A DNA stretch of 64,000 nt from Terracoccus luteus (GTDB lineage: Bacteria; Actinomycetota; Actinomycetes; Actinomycetales; Dermatophilaceae), in contig NZ_RBXT01000001.1 of the NCBI RefSeq assembly GCF_003635045.1, positions 558,001-622,000 on the forward strand. Reading direction: 5' to 3'. A program made the translations under genes and the position numbers. This document shows, piece by piece, positions 14,622 to 24,039 of the stretch (its first letter is position 1; each line of letters opens with the position of its first letter). The notes beneath the pieces are model-generated. The model ran no database searches. It had not been told where the DNA came from and worked only from the letters and a program-made list of their open reading frames with translations.

Positions 14622-15533
14622 TCAGGGGGCGGTGGGCTGGGCGGTGGGCCGGGCGGTCGGCTGGCCGCTGAGCCGCTGGACGCCGCGCAGCAGGGCGGAG
14701 TGGTCGAGCCCGCCGTCGCCGTTCGCGCGGGCGGCGGCCATGAGGGTGGCGACGAGGGTGCCCAGCGGCAGCACGACCCCGGCCTCGCGGGCGGCGCTGC
14801 CGACAATGCCCATGTCCTTGTGGTGCAGGTCGATGCGGAAGCCGGGCTCGAAGGAGTCGCTCAGCATGTTGTCGCGCTTCTGGTCGAGCACCTTCGAGCC
14901 GGCGAGGCCGCCCCCGAGGACGGTGAGGGCGGCGTCGAGGTCGACGTCGTAGGCACGCAGGAAGACGACGGCCTCGGCGAGCGCCTGGATGTTCGCGGCG
15001 ACGACGAGCTGGTTCGCGGCCTTGACGGTCTGCCCGGCGCCGTTGCCCCCGACGTGCACGACGGTCCGGCCCACGGTGTCGAGCAGGGGCTTGGCCTCGG
15101 CGAAGTCCTCGGCCGACCCGCCGACCATGATCGACAGGGCGGCGTTCTTCGCGCCCGCCTCGCCGCCGGAGACGGGGGCGTCGAGAAGGCGGAAGCCGTG
15201 CGCGCTCGCCTCACGGGCCAGCTCGGCGGTGACGTCAGGGCGGATGGAGCTGAAGTCGATGACGAGCGTGCCGGGCTGGGCGTTGGCGAAGACGCCCTCG
15301 TCCCCCTGCAGCACGGCCTGCACGTCGGGGGAGTCGGGCACCATGACGGCGACGACGTCGGCCCCCTTGACGGCCTCGGCGATCGAGCCGGCGGCCCGGC
15401 CGCCGGCGGCGACGAGGTCCTTGGTGCGGTCGGGGTGCAGGTTGTAGCCGACGACGTCGTGCCCGGCGTTCGCGAGGTGCACGGACATCGGGCTGCCCAT
15501 GATGCCGAGGCCGATGAAGGCGATGGTGGTCAT
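14622..15533 (-). CDS. glxR: 2-hydroxy-3-oxopropionate (tartronate semialdehyde) reductase
   Basis: Reduces tartronate semialdehyde from Gcl to D-glycerate with NAD(P)H. It is a 303-residue beta-hydroxyacid dehydrogenase with the N-terminal dinucleotide motif GLGIMGSPMS, the substrate-binding DAPVSGGEAGAKNAALSIMVGG block, and GNGAGQTVKAANQ, where the lysine is the catalytic residue. AAGGAG precedes the ATG at 15533. The extreme C-terminus, PTARPTAQPTAP, is a short repeat outside the fold. Confidence 0.94.
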   Translation of the reverse strand: MTTIAFIGLGIMGSPMSVHLANAGHDVVGYNLHPDRTKDLVAAGGRAAGSIAEAVKGADVVAVMVPDSPDVQAVLQGDEGVFANAQPGTLVIDFSSIRPDVTAELAREASAHGFRLLDAPVSGGEAGAKNAALSIMVGGSAEDFAEAKPLLDTVGRTVVHVGGNGAGQTVKAANQLVVAANIQALAEAVVFLRAYDVDLDAALTVLGGGLAGSKVLDQKRDNMLSDSFEPGFRIDLHHKDMGIVGSAAREAGVVLPLGTLVATLMAAARANGDGGLDHSALLRGVQRLSGQPTARPTAQPTAP

Positions 15534-15578
15534 GACTGGCTCCTTAGTGGGGGCGGGAGGGACGGTGCTGGAAGGGGC

Positions 15579-16412
15579 TCAGGCGACGGTCGGAGCGGCG
15601 GTGAGCCAGGCGAGGCTCTCGGGCGTGGTGGCCGTCGTGGGCGTGTACTCGAGCCCGACCCAGCCGGTGTAGCCCGTGGCCGCGATGGCGGCGAGGTGCG
15701 CGTCGAGGTCGAGCCGTCCGGAGCCGGGCTCGCCGCGCCCGGGGGCGTCGGCGACCTGCACGTGGGCGATGCGGTCCGCGTAGCGGTCGATGGCGGCGGC
15801 CACGTCGTCGCCGTTGTTGGCGAGGTGGAACAGGTCGCAGAGGAGGCCGACGTTCGGGGCACCGGCCGCGCGCACGTCGTCGACGACCGACACGGCATCC
15901 GCCGCGGCACGCAGGGGGTAGGGCTTGGGGCCGCTCACCGGCTCGACGAGCACCGTGCCCCCGATGCGGGCGGCGGCCCGGGCGGCGCGGGCGATGTTCT
16001 CGCGGCCGAGCTCGTCCTGCTGCTCGGGCGTGGCGTCGTCGACCCGGTTGCCGAAGAGGGCGTTGAAGGCGCGGGTGCCGAGGCGCTCGCCGATGCCGAG
16101 GGTGACGTCGATGTTGTCGGTGAACTGCGCGGCACGCGATGGGATCGACAGCACACCGCAGTCGGGGCCGGTGAGCTGCCCGGCGAAGAAGTTGAGACCG
16201 GCCAGCTGCACGCCGGCGTCGTCGACCGCCGCCACGAAGGCGTCGACCTCGCGGTCGCCGGGGACGGGCTGGTCGGGCCACGGCCACCAGAACTCGACCG
16301 CGTCGAACCCGGCGGCGCGCGCCGCGGCGGGCCGCTCGAGCAGCGGGAGCTCGGTGAAGAGCAGCGAGCAGTTGGCGAGGTAGGGCAGTCCTTGGGCGGT
16401 GGTGAGGGTCAT
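15579..16412 (-). CDS. hyi: Hydroxypyruvate isomerase
   Basis: Interconverts hydroxypyruvate and tartronate semialdehyde. The 277-residue TIM barrel of the xylose-isomerase-like family has AANCSLLFTELP-type opening residues (LANCSLLFTELPLLER), FDAVEFWWPWP, the NALFGNR strand, LVEPVSGPKPYPL and CDLFHLANNGDD with the metal-binding Glu, Asp and His. ATG at 16412 is the natural start; longer in-frame reading upstream would run through the operator. It is the first gene of the seven-gene allantoin/glyoxylate operon. Confidence 0.92.
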   Translation of the reverse strand: MTLTTAQGLPYLANCSLLFTELPLLERPAAARAAGFDAVEFWWPWPDQPVPGDREVDAFVAAVDDAGVQLAGLNFFAGQLTGPDCGVLSIPSRAAQFTDNIDVTLGIGERLGTRAFNALFGNRVDDATPEQQDELGRENIARAARAAARIGGTVLVEPVSGPKPYPLRAAADAVSVVDDVRAAGAPNVGLLCDLFHLANNGDDVAAAIDRYADRIAHVQVADAPGRGEPGSGRLDLDAHLAAIAATGYTGWVGLEYTPTTATTPESLAWLTAAPTVA

Positions 16413-16426
16413 GGTGTCTTCTGTAC

Positions 16427-16462
16427 TTCCGTAATGTGGAAATAAACTTCCGATATGCAAAA
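16427..16462 (-). promoter_or_regulatory. Tandem operator-like sites upstream of hyi
   Basis: TTCCGTAATGTGGAA (16427-16441) and TTCCGATATGCAAAA (16448-16462) start 21 bp apart, two helical turns, 14 to 50 bp before the hyi start codon. The 6-nt gap is AT-only except one base and TTTATT-like on the coding strand. The first copy is the best palindrome of the set. The rest of this 262-bp intergenic region (to 16674) holds only the terminator at 16618-16652. Confidence 0.6.
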
Positions 16463-16617
16463 GAGTAGGGAACGGGGAGGGTGGCGTCAAGGCATCTCGA
16501 CCCTCGGGACGGTGTGCCCGTCGGCGCGGTGACGAGGTCGTCTGGGTCACGGATCGACCGACGGCACAGTCGTGCTCACGACACGGCGCTCGAACGACAC
16601 CGGGCCGTCGACGACAC

Positions 16618-16652
16618 AGGGCCGCCCACGACGTGAGGTCGTGGGCGGCCCT
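16618..16652. terminator. Terminator of the urate operon
   Basis: A perfect 15-bp GC-rich inverted repeat (16618-16632 and 16638-16652), 5-nt loop, 22 bp beyond the stop codon at 16675 of the leftward 8-oxoguanine deaminase-like gene. It also insulates the hyi promoter. Confidence 0.8.
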
Positions 16653-16674
16653 GGTGACGGCGCGACGGGTGGGG

Positions 16675-18048
16675 TCAGCCGGCGACGCCGGCGCGCTGCA
16701 GCAGCCTCGTGCTCGCGGCCTTGAGGTCGGCGGCCAGGTCGACCTCGTCCACACCGACGAGGCGGTCGCGCTCGACGACGGGGTCACCGCCGACGAGCAG
16801 CAGCTCGAGCGGGGGCATCGCGCCGAGCACGAGGCCGGCGACGGGGTCGACGATGTCGCCGTGGGCCAGGCCGTCGACGCGCCACAGGGCGAGGTCCGCC
16901 TGCTTGCCCGGCTCGAGCGAGCCGATCTGGTCGTCCCAGCCGAGCACCCGCGCCCCACCGATGGTGGCCAGCTCGAGCGCGTCCCGGACGCCGAGGGCCC
17001 GCGGCCCGCCCACGGCGCGGGCGAGCAGCAGGGCGTGCCGGGCCTCCTCGATGAGTGACGACGCCTCGTTCGAGGCCGGGCCGTCGACTCCGAGCCCGAC
17101 CTTCACCCCGGCGTCACGCATTGCCCGGGTGCGGGCGATGCCGGCGCCCAGTCGGGCGTTCGACGACGGGCAGTGGGCGACACCGCTGCCCGTGCGGGCG
17201 AGGGTGGCCACCGACTCGTCGTCGAAATGGATGCCGTGGGCGAACCACACGTCGTCGCCGAGCCAGCCGACCGACTCCATGTACTGCACCGGGGTGCTGT
17301 CGAAGTGCTCCCGGCAGTAGTCGACCTCGTCGGTCGTCTCCGCGAGGTGGGTGTGCAGCCGCACGCCCTTGTCGCGGGCGAGCGCCGCCGACTCGCGCAG
17401 CAGGTCGCCCGTCACCGAGAACGGCGAGCACGGGGCGAGGCCGATGCGCAGCCGGCTGTCGGGCGACGGGTCGTGGTGTCGCTCGACCGCCGCCGCGCTC
17501 GCGGCGAGGATCTCGTCGAGGCCCTCGACGACGTGGTCGGGCGGCAGGCCCCCGCGGGAGCGGCCGAGGTCCATCGACCCGCGGGTGGCGAGGAAGCGCA
17601 CCCCGACCCGCCGGGCCGCCTCGATCTCGGCGCCGAGCACGTCACCGCCGTCGTGGGGGAACACGTAGTGGTGGTCCATGGCGGTCGTGCACCCGGTACG
17701 GGCGAGCCAGCCGAGGCCGGCCGTGGCCGCTGCCCCGGTGATGTCCTCGTCGATGCCCGCCCATACGGGGTAGAGCGTCGTCAGCCACTCGAACAACGTG
17801 CTGTCGCAGGCGATCCCGCGCGTGGCCCACTGGTAGAGGTGGTGGTGGGTGTTGACGAGGCCGGGGGTGGCGACGCACCCGGCGCCGTCGACCACCCGGT
17901 CGTCGGGTCGCCGGTCGGCCTCGGCCAGCCGCCCGGGCCCGACGGCGGCGACGCGGCCGCCGTCGACGACGACGTGGCCGGTGCGGTGCTCCGTGCGGGC
18001 AGCGTCCATCGTCACGACGGTGCACCCGTCGATCACGGTCCGTGCCAT
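16675..18048 (-). CDS. 8-oxoguanine deaminase-like amidohydrolase
   Basis: A 457-residue member of the TrzN/AtzA-like amidohydrolases. Visible metal and substrate motifs are NTHHHLYQWATRG, RGSMDLGRS, APCSPFS, HTHLAETTDEVDY, FAHGIHF and GVDGPASNEASS. The NTHHHLYQ plus RGSMDLG combination is characteristic of the 8-oxoguanine deaminases often found beside urate genes; that enzyme converts 8-oxoguanine to urate, which fits the operon exactly. The ATG at 18048 follows the HIU hydrolase stop by four bases. Specific substrate is inferred from family and context. Confidence 0.85.
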   Translation of the reverse strand: MARTVIDGCTVVTMDAARTEHRTGHVVVDGGRVAAVGPGRLAEADRRPDDRVVDGAGCVATPGLVNTHHHLYQWATRGIACDSTLFEWLTTLYPVWAGIDEDITGAAATAGLGWLARTGCTTAMDHHYVFPHDGGDVLGAEIEAARRVGVRFLATRGSMDLGRSRGGLPPDHVVEGLDEILAASAAAVERHHDPSPDSRLRIGLAPCSPFSVTGDLLRESAALARDKGVRLHTHLAETTDEVDYCREHFDSTPVQYMESVGWLGDDVWFAHGIHFDDESVATLARTGSGVAHCPSSNARLGAGIARTRAMRDAGVKVGLGVDGPASNEASSLIEEARHALLLARAVGGPRALGVRDALELATIGGARVLGWDDQIGSLEPGKQADLALWRVDGLAHGDIVDPVAGLVLGAMPPLELLLVGGDPVVERDRLVGVDEVDLAADLKAASTRLLQRAGVAG

Positions 18049-18052
18049 GGGC

Positions 18053-18379
18053 TCAGCTGCCCCGGTAGGTCGAGTAGCCGTACGGGTTGAGCAGCAGCGG
18101 CACGTGGTAGTGCGCCCCCGCCTCGGTGACCGTAAAGGCGATGACGACCTCGGGGTAGAAGCCCTCGACGCCGGATGCCGCGTAGTACGCACCCGAGGCG
18201 AAGCGCAGTCGGTAGTCGCCGGCGTCGAGGTGCTCGGGGCCGAGCCGCCCCACGCGACCGTCGGCGTCGGTCGTGCCGGCGCCGAGGGCCGCCCCGTCGA
18301 GGGTCTCGAGCGACACCTCCACCCCGGCCGCCGGGCGGCCGAGGCTCGTGTCGAGCACGTGCGTCGAGAGGCTGCTCAC
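18053..18379 (-). CDS. uraH: 5-hydroxyisourate hydrolase
   Basis: Opens 5-hydroxyisourate, the direct product of uricase, to OHCU. The 108-residue transthyretin-like protein has LSTHVLDTSLGRPA at the N-terminus and ends in the invariant YSTYRGS. GTG at 18379 overlaps the stop of the OHCU decarboxylase gene (GTGA), so the two adjacent steps are translated together. Known as pucM in Bacillus. Confidence 0.96.
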   Translation of the reverse strand: MSSLSTHVLDTSLGRPAAGVEVSLETLDGAALGAGTTDADGRVGRLGPEHLDAGDYRLRFASGAYYAASGVEGFYPEVVIAFTVTEAGAHYHVPLLLNPYGYSTYRGS

Positions 18380-18912
18380 GCGGCCACCTCCGTGAGTCGG
18401 AGCAGCGCGATCTCGCGCAGCTGGGTGACCGTCTCGGCCCGCTCCGCCGCGTCGTCGTTGCCGAGACGACGGCGCAGCTCGCCGAGGATCTCGCCGGCGG
18501 TGCGGCCGGCGGCGCGGATGAGGAAGACGCGGTCGAAGCGCTCTTCGTAGGCCCGGTTGCCGTCGGTGAGCTCGGTCGCGACCTGCGCGTCATCCGGGTC
18601 GACGCCCGACTGCTCGCGGGCGCTGAACTCGGCCTGGTGGGCGGCCGACGTCGCCCGCTCGCCGATGCGAGGGTGGCCCGCCAGCGCGGCGGCGAGCTCG
18701 TCGTCGGTGAGGTCGTCCGCGGCATCCTCGGCGGTGCTCAGCAGCGCGTCGAGATCGGCGTACGGGCGCCCGCCGACGACGACGTCGGCGAACCGGGGGA
18801 CGCCGAGGCAGGCGAGCACGCGGGTGCGCGCCTCATCGTCGGGCAGGGCGTTGAAGGCGTGGAGACCCGCGGAACCCTCTGTCGCACGGGCGTGCTCGGT
18901 GGCGGCGCTCAT
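18376..18912 (-). CDS. uraD: OHCU decarboxylase, stand-alone
   Basis: Decarboxylates 2-oxo-4-hydroxy-4-carboxy-5-ureidoimidazoline stereospecifically to S-allantoin. The 178-residue protein has the conserved FNALPDDEA helix and HPRIGE. The catalytic residues fall at the family spacing: His80, then Ser97 (+17) and Glu100 (+20) in FSAREQ. A RLGND segment follows. It therefore looks fully competent, unlike the related domain at the end of the upstream permease. ATG at 18912 overlaps that gene's stop. Confidence 0.94.
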   Translation of the reverse strand: MSAATEHARATEGSAGLHAFNALPDDEARTRVLACLGVPRFADVVVGGRPYADLDALLSTAEDAADDLTDDELAAALAGHPRIGERATSAAHQAEFSAREQSGVDPDDAQVATELTDGNRAYEERFDRVFLIRAAGRTAGEILGELRRRLGNDDAAERAETVTQLREIALLRLTEVAA

Positions 18913-20885
18913 GCCATCGAGTCCACGTCGGTGATGCGCATGCGCGCGCTGAGCACCGGGTTGGCGTCGGCGACGAGGTCGTCGAAGCGGTAGGCGGCGA
19001 TCTTCGCGATCTCGATGAGGGCGGCCGCGTGCTCCTGGCTCGGGGAGTTGTTGAGGCGCTCCCAGCCGTGGCGCAGCACCTGCGCGTACGAGTCGCGGTC
19101 GCGCACGCACGTCACGAGGGGAAAGCCGAACCGCTCGCGGTACTGCCCGTTGAGCTCGTCGAGCTCGCCGTGCGACTTCTCGTCGAGGCGGGTCAGGCCG
19201 AGCGCCGACTGGTCGCGCAGCGAGGGGTCGCCCGGGGCGCCGTCGGCGACGCTCTCGGCGCCGAGGTCGGGGTAGGCGTTGATGAGCTCGCGCTGCTCGT
19301 CGGCGCTGGCGGCGAAGAGGGCCTCCTGGAAGGCCTGCCGCAGGTCGCCGGTGTCGGCGAACGGGCGCTGGTCGTAGGCCCGCTCGGCCACCCAGCGCGG
19401 CCCCTGGAAGAGGCTGCCGAAGGTTTCGACGAACTGGTCCTGGGTCATCTCGTTGACCTCGCTGAGGCGCACGAGGTTGCCGGGCGAGCCCGCCACCGCC
19501 GGGCCGCGGTTGCGGCCGACGTGGTGGAAGAGCAGGTTGAGGATGATCGCCGTGAGGCTGCCGAGGGTGATGCCGGAGCCGACGATGATCTGGGCCCACT
19601 CCGGGACGGCGTTGCGGATGTCCTCGGTGCCCTGCGGCGCGAAGCCGGTCGAGCCCGTCGAGAGCACGGTGACGTAGAGAGCGAGGCCGATGCTCGTGCC
19701 GACGATGACGACGTTGCGGTGGTCGTGGAAGTCGACCTTCGACAGAGTCTGGATGCCGACGACGGCGACGGTCGCGAACATCGCGATGGCCGCCCCACCG
19801 AGGACGGGGTGGGGGATGCCGGCCACGAGCGCGCCGGCCTTGGGGATGAGGCCGATGACGATCATGATGGCGCCCGCCATGGCGACGACGTAGCGGCTCT
19901 TGACCCGGGTGAGGCGCACGAGGCCGACGTTCTCGGCGAAGCACGTGTACGGGAAGGAGTTGAAGACGCCGCCGAGCGTGGTGGCCATGCCGTCGGCGCG
20001 CAGGGCCCGGGCGATGTCGTCGCGCTCGATGCGCTTGTCGACGATCTCGCCGGTGGCGAAGACGTCGCCGGTCGTCTCGACCGCCGTGATGAGCATGACG
20101 ACGATCATCGAGATGATGGCGGCGACCGAGAACTTCGGCCAGCCGAAGAAGAACGGCGTCGTCACGCCGAACCACGACGACTGCCCGACAGAGTCGAAGT
20201 GGGCGTCGCCGAGGGCCCAGGCGACGAGCGTGCCGATGACGAGGCCGACGAGCACCGCGACCGTCGCCATGAAGCCCTTGAAGAGGCGCTGGATCGCGAC
20301 GATGAGCGCGAGGGTGCCGAGGGCGTAGGCGAGGTTGCGCCCGCTGAAGGGCGCGAAGTCGGGGCCGAGGCCACCGGCGGCGTCGTTGGCCGCGACGGGC
20401 AGCAGCGCGATGCCGATGATGAGGATGACCGTGCCCGTGACGACCGGCGGGAAGAAGCGGATGAGCCGGCTGAAGTACGGCGCGATGAAGAAGGTGAAGA
20501 GGCCGGCGACGATGACGGCGCCGTAGATGACGAGCAGGCCCTCGGTGCCGCCGCCCGCCGCGAGGCCGATGGCGATCATCGGGCTGACGGCGGTGAAGGT
20601 CACGCCCTGCAGCAGGGGCAGCTTGACGCCGACCTTCCAGAACCCGACGGACTGGATGATCGAGGCGATGCCGCACGTGAAGAGGTCGGCGTTGATGAGG
20701 TGGATGAGCTCTTCCTGCGACAGGCCGATGGCGCTGGCGAGCAGGATCGGCACGATGACCGCGCCGGCGTAGAAGGCGAGCACGTGCTGGAAGCCGTAGA
20801 CGAAGAGTCGCGGCGCAGGCAGCACCTCGTCGACCGGGTGGCGCGACGGGCGCGTGGGCTTGGGGGGAGTTGCGGTCGCACTCAT
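18909..20885 (-). CDS. NCS2 urate/xanthine permease fused to an OHCU decarboxylase-like domain
   Basis: A 658-residue fusion in one uninterrupted frame. Residues about 25-440 are a nucleobase-cation symporter-2 permease: FVYGFQHVLAFYAGAVIVPILL, the PLLQGVTFTAVSPMI segment, the VETTGDVFATGE signature, FNSFPYTCFAENVG and multiple hydrophobic spans. After a short linker, residues about 478-650 are an OHCU decarboxylase fold (NEMTQDQFVETFGSLFQGPRWVAERA, LNGQYRERFGFPLV, EIAKIAAYRFDDL). Aligned by spacing, the catalytic His is Tyr538 (NAYPDLG) and the catalytic Glu is Asp558 (SLRDQ), while Ser555 is kept. Activity is thus doubtful. It is second in the urate operon and probably imports urate or xanthine. 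Confidence 0.92.
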   Translation of the reverse strand: MSATATPPKPTRPSRHPVDEVLPAPRLFVYGFQHVLAFYAGAVIVPILLASAIGLSQEELIHLINADLFTCGIASIIQSVGFWKVGVKLPLLQGVTFTAVSPMIAIGLAAGGGTEGLLVIYGAVIVAGLFTFFIAPYFSRLIRFFPPVVTGTVILIIGIALLPVAANDAAGGLGPDFAPFSGRNLAYALGTLALIVAIQRLFKGFMATVAVLVGLVIGTLVAWALGDAHFDSVGQSSWFGVTTPFFFGWPKFSVAAIISMIVVMLITAVETTGDVFATGEIVDKRIERDDIARALRADGMATTLGGVFNSFPYTCFAENVGLVRLTRVKSRYVVAMAGAIMIVIGLIPKAGALVAGIPHPVLGGAAIAMFATVAVVGIQTLSKVDFHDHRNVVIVGTSIGLALYVTVLSTGSTGFAPQGTEDIRNAVPEWAQIIVGSGITLGSLTAIILNLLFHHVGRNRGPAVAGSPGNLVRLSEVNEMTQDQFVETFGSLFQGPRWVAERAYDQRPFADTGDLRQAFQEALFAASADEQRELINAYPDLGAESVADGAPGDPSLRDQSALGLTRLDEKSHGELDELNGQYRERFGFPLVTCVRDRDSYAQVLRHGWERLNNSPSQEHAAALIEIAKIAAYRFDDLVADANPVLSARMRITDVDSMA

Positions 20886-20916
20886 GGTGATGTCAGTCCC
20901 TTCCGAGCGGCGTGGG

Positions 20917-21888
<972 letters not shown>

Positions 21889-22006
21889 GGTTCTACTCCA
21901 ATGTCGAGGCTGTGGTCGTGCTCGAATCGCTCGCGCCGGTGCGAAGCCATCGGGGTGACGTGGCTCGGGTCGCGTCGGGCCGTTAATGACCGCTGCGATC
22001 AGTTGA

Positions 22007-22042
22007 TTCCGTGATGTGGAAGATGATTATCGAATAACGGAA
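22007..22042 (-). promoter_or_regulatory. Tandem operator-like sites and promoter of the urate operon
   Basis: TTCCGTGATGTGGAA (22007-22021) and TATCGAATAACGGAA (22028-22042) start 21 bp apart. On the coding strand GATAAT (complement of 22026-22031) is a good -10 element lying across the gap. The 265-bp intergenic stretch 21889-22153 shows nothing else I can name. Confidence 0.6.
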
Positions 22043-22153
22043 CTGTAGGGAGTGGCGCCGACGGCGTCAACGGTCCGACCGCACCGTGTTCCGGCGTCGT
22101 GGCGGACCGTGACGAACCCTGAGGAAACGTGGCGCGGTCGGATGCCGGTGGGC

Positions 22154-23479
22154 TCAGGCGCGCTTGGCCAGCACGCCCAGCGCGGCCCGGCCCTCGCCGA
22201 CGGCGCTCTCGACCTCGACGTCGGTCAGGGCGCCGCAGTCGAGCCCGCGCAGGATGAAGTCGGCGAGCGCGCGGGCCGTGGCCGGCTCGTCCATGACGTT
22301 GCTGTCGGCGCGCGACAGGTAGGTGCGCAGCCGGGCGGCCGCCGCGTCGAAACCGCTGCGGTAGAAGGCGAAGACGGCGGCGTACCGGGTGGGCAGCTGC
22401 GCGGGGTGCAGGTCCCAGCCCTGGTAGTAGCCGCGCTCGAGGGATCGGCGCACGAGTCGCAGGTGCAGCGCCCACGCGGCCACGACGGCATCCTCGTCGC
22501 CGGTCGGGATGATGTTGGTGCTGCCGTCGGACAGGCGCACGCCGGTGCCCGCGGCGGCCACCTGCATGACGGCCTTGGCGTGGTCGGCGGCGGGGTGGTC
22601 CATGGCCTGGTACTGCGCCGCGATGCCGGCTGACGCCGAGTAGTCGTAGGTGCCGTAGTGCAGGCCGGTGCAGCGCCCCTCGGCGGCGTGCACCATGCGC
22701 GCGACGAGCGCGGTGCCGTCGGGCCCGAGGATCGACTGCGGCGTCTCGACCTGGATCTCGAAGCGTAGGGGGGTGGTCAGGCCCAGACCCTGCTCGAGGC
22801 GACCGGCGGCGTGCACCATCGCCTCGACCTGCTCGACGCTCGTGACCTTGGGCAGGGTGACGACGAAGCCGTCGGGCAGCGCGCCGCCGTCGACCACCGC
22901 CTCGACGAAGCGCGCGAGCGTGCGCACGCCGCGGCGGCGGGTCGGCGCCTCGAACGACTTGAAGCGGATGCCGGTGAACGGCGGAGCGCTGCCGGTCGCC
23001 CGCCCCTCGAGCAGGGCGGCCGCGGCCCGGTCGACCTCGGCGTCCTCCTCGCTGTCGGGGCGGTCGCCGTAGCCGTCCTCGAAGTCGATGCGGAGGTCCT
23101 CGATCGGCTCGGCGGCGAGCTTGCGGCGGACGTCGTCGAGGCGGGCGCGGGTGTCTGTGGCGGTGTCGCCGGCGGTGGGTCCAGACGCCTGGCTCAGCAG
23201 GTCGTGGAAGGCGGTCTCGTGGGCGGCGACGGCGGCCAGTGCCTCCTGGCCCCAGCGGGTGGCGAGGTCGGGGGTGAAGCGGTCGGCCGGGACGTAGACG
23301 GTGTGCACCGGCTGCCGGCCCGGCCGCTCCCCGGGGAAGCGGCGGGCGAGGTCGGCGTCGGCCGCCTCGAGCCGCGCGTCCAGGTCGTCGGCCAGGTCGT
23401 CGGCCAGGTCGTCGGCGAGATGGGCGGCGAGGCCGGTCGTGTCGACGCGCTCGTCGACGGCGGACGGGGTGTGGGTCAT
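22154..23479 (-). CDS. DUF6986 aldolase/citrate-lyase-like protein
   Basis: A 441-residue protein of the HpcH/HpaI-citrate lyase TIM-barrel superfamily, recognisable as DUF6986. Barrel signatures are LRIDFEDGYGDRPD (acidic metal-site strand), IRFKSFEAPTRRRG, FVVTLPKVTSVEQVEAM, RFEIQVETPQSILG and LHYGTYDYSA. These enzymes make or break C-C bonds of pyruvate-like or CoA substrates with Mg. The exact reaction here is not known to me. It has its own promoter with the cluster's tandem operator, which ties it to urate and allantoin catabolism. The N-terminus holds three LADD repeats from a 12-bp tandem repeat at 23381-23416. ATG at 23479. Confidence 0.8.
   Translation of the reverse strand: MTHTPSAVDERVDTTGLAAHLADDLADDLADDLDARLEAADADLARRFPGERPGRQPVHTVYVPADRFTPDLATRWGQEALAAVAAHETAFHDLLSQASGPTAGDTATDTRARLDDVRRKLAAEPIEDLRIDFEDGYGDRPDSEEDAEVDRAAAALLEGRATGSAPPFTGIRFKSFEAPTRRRGVRTLARFVEAVVDGGALPDGFVVTLPKVTSVEQVEAMVHAAGRLEQGLGLTTPLRFEIQVETPQSILGPDGTALVARMVHAAEGRCTGLHYGTYDYSASAGIAAQYQAMDHPAADHAKAVMQVAAAGTGVRLSDGSTNIIPTGDEDAVVAAWALHLRLVRRSLERGYYQGWDLHPAQLPTRYAAVFAFYRSGFDAAAARLRTYLSRADSNVMDEPATARALADFILRGLDCGALTDVEVESAVGEGRAALGVLAKRA
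23381..23416. repeat. Three 12-bp tandem repeats in the DUF6986 gene
   Basis: CAGGTCGTCGGC three times without change; encodes LADD-type units in the N-terminal region outside the barrel. Confidence 0.85.
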
Positions 23480-23500
23480 GGCGGCCTCTTCCTCAGCAGA

Positions 23501-23536
23501 TTCTGTCTCGCGGATATTATCTTCTGCATCGTGGAA
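23501..23536 (-). promoter_or_regulatory. Tandem operator-like sites upstream of the DUF6986 gene
   Basis: TTCTGTCTCGCGGAT (23501-23515) and TTCTGCATCGTGGAA (23522-23536) start 21 bp apart. The 6-nt gap read on the coding strand is GATAAT, a near-consensus -10 hexamer, so a dimer on each side would sandwich the promoter. Confidence 0.6.
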
Positions 23537-23577
23537 GTCAACGGCCCTCGTCCGGAGTGGTCCCGCGTCGACCCGGC

Positions 23578-24039
23578 TCAGGTCAGGCTGTCGGCGAAGC
23601 GGTCCAGGGCCTGGCTCCAGTGGCCCTCGACGTCCGGGTGCGGGTCGTCGGCCGTGAGGCGCTCGTGGGTGACGTCGACCGTCGTGCTCTCGCCGGCGTC
23701 GACGAGGTGGAGGTCGACGAGGCTGGCCGGCGCGTCGTCGTCGGCGTGCCACGAGACCCGCAGCTGCTCGATGGGGTGGTAGCTGCGCACGACGCCGTGC
23801 GGGCCGTCGGTGCTGCGCCACGACTCGCCCTTGCCGCCGAGGCGGGCTCCGGGGCCCAGCAGCGCCTCCGTGCCGGCGGTGCTGATGAGGTGCTGCCAGA
23901 CCTGCTCGACGGGGGCCCCGACCTCCCGGCTGACGTGGACCGTCCCGGCTGTCGAGGTGGTGCCGCCCTCGGAGTCGCCGGTGGCCACCGACTCGTCGTC
24001 GACCTCGCCCTGGGCGGTCGCGCTGCTGTCACTGCTCAT
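23578..24039 (-). CDS. SRPBCC (START/AHSA1-like) domain protein
   Basis: A 153-residue protein. After an acidic Ser/Thr-rich leader of about 32 residues comes an SRPBCC ligand-binding fold: VHVSREVGAPVEQVWQHL opening strand and helix, GARLGGKGESWRS, ESTTVDVTHERL, and a C-terminal helix GHWSQALDRFADSL. Such small proteins bind hydrophobic ligands or act as polyketide-cyclase-like or Hsp90-activator-like proteins; no catalytic residues can be named. GGAGGT precedes the ATG at 24039. It is convergent with nothing and probably monocistronic. Confidence 0.75.
   Translation of the reverse strand: MSSDSSATAQGEVDDESVATGDSEGGTTSTAGTVHVSREVGAPVEQVWQHLISTAGTEALLGPGARLGGKGESWRSTDGPHGVVRSYHPIEQLRVSWHADDDAPASLVDLHLVDAGESTTVDVTHERLTADDPHPDVEGHWSQALDRFADSLT

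Noticed and set aside
18376-20885. Permease-OHCU fusion as a frameshift or annotation merge of two genes
   Set aside because: The frame is uninterrupted from ATG 20885 to the stop at 18909, the linker has no start signal, and the next gene overlaps its true stop by ATGA.
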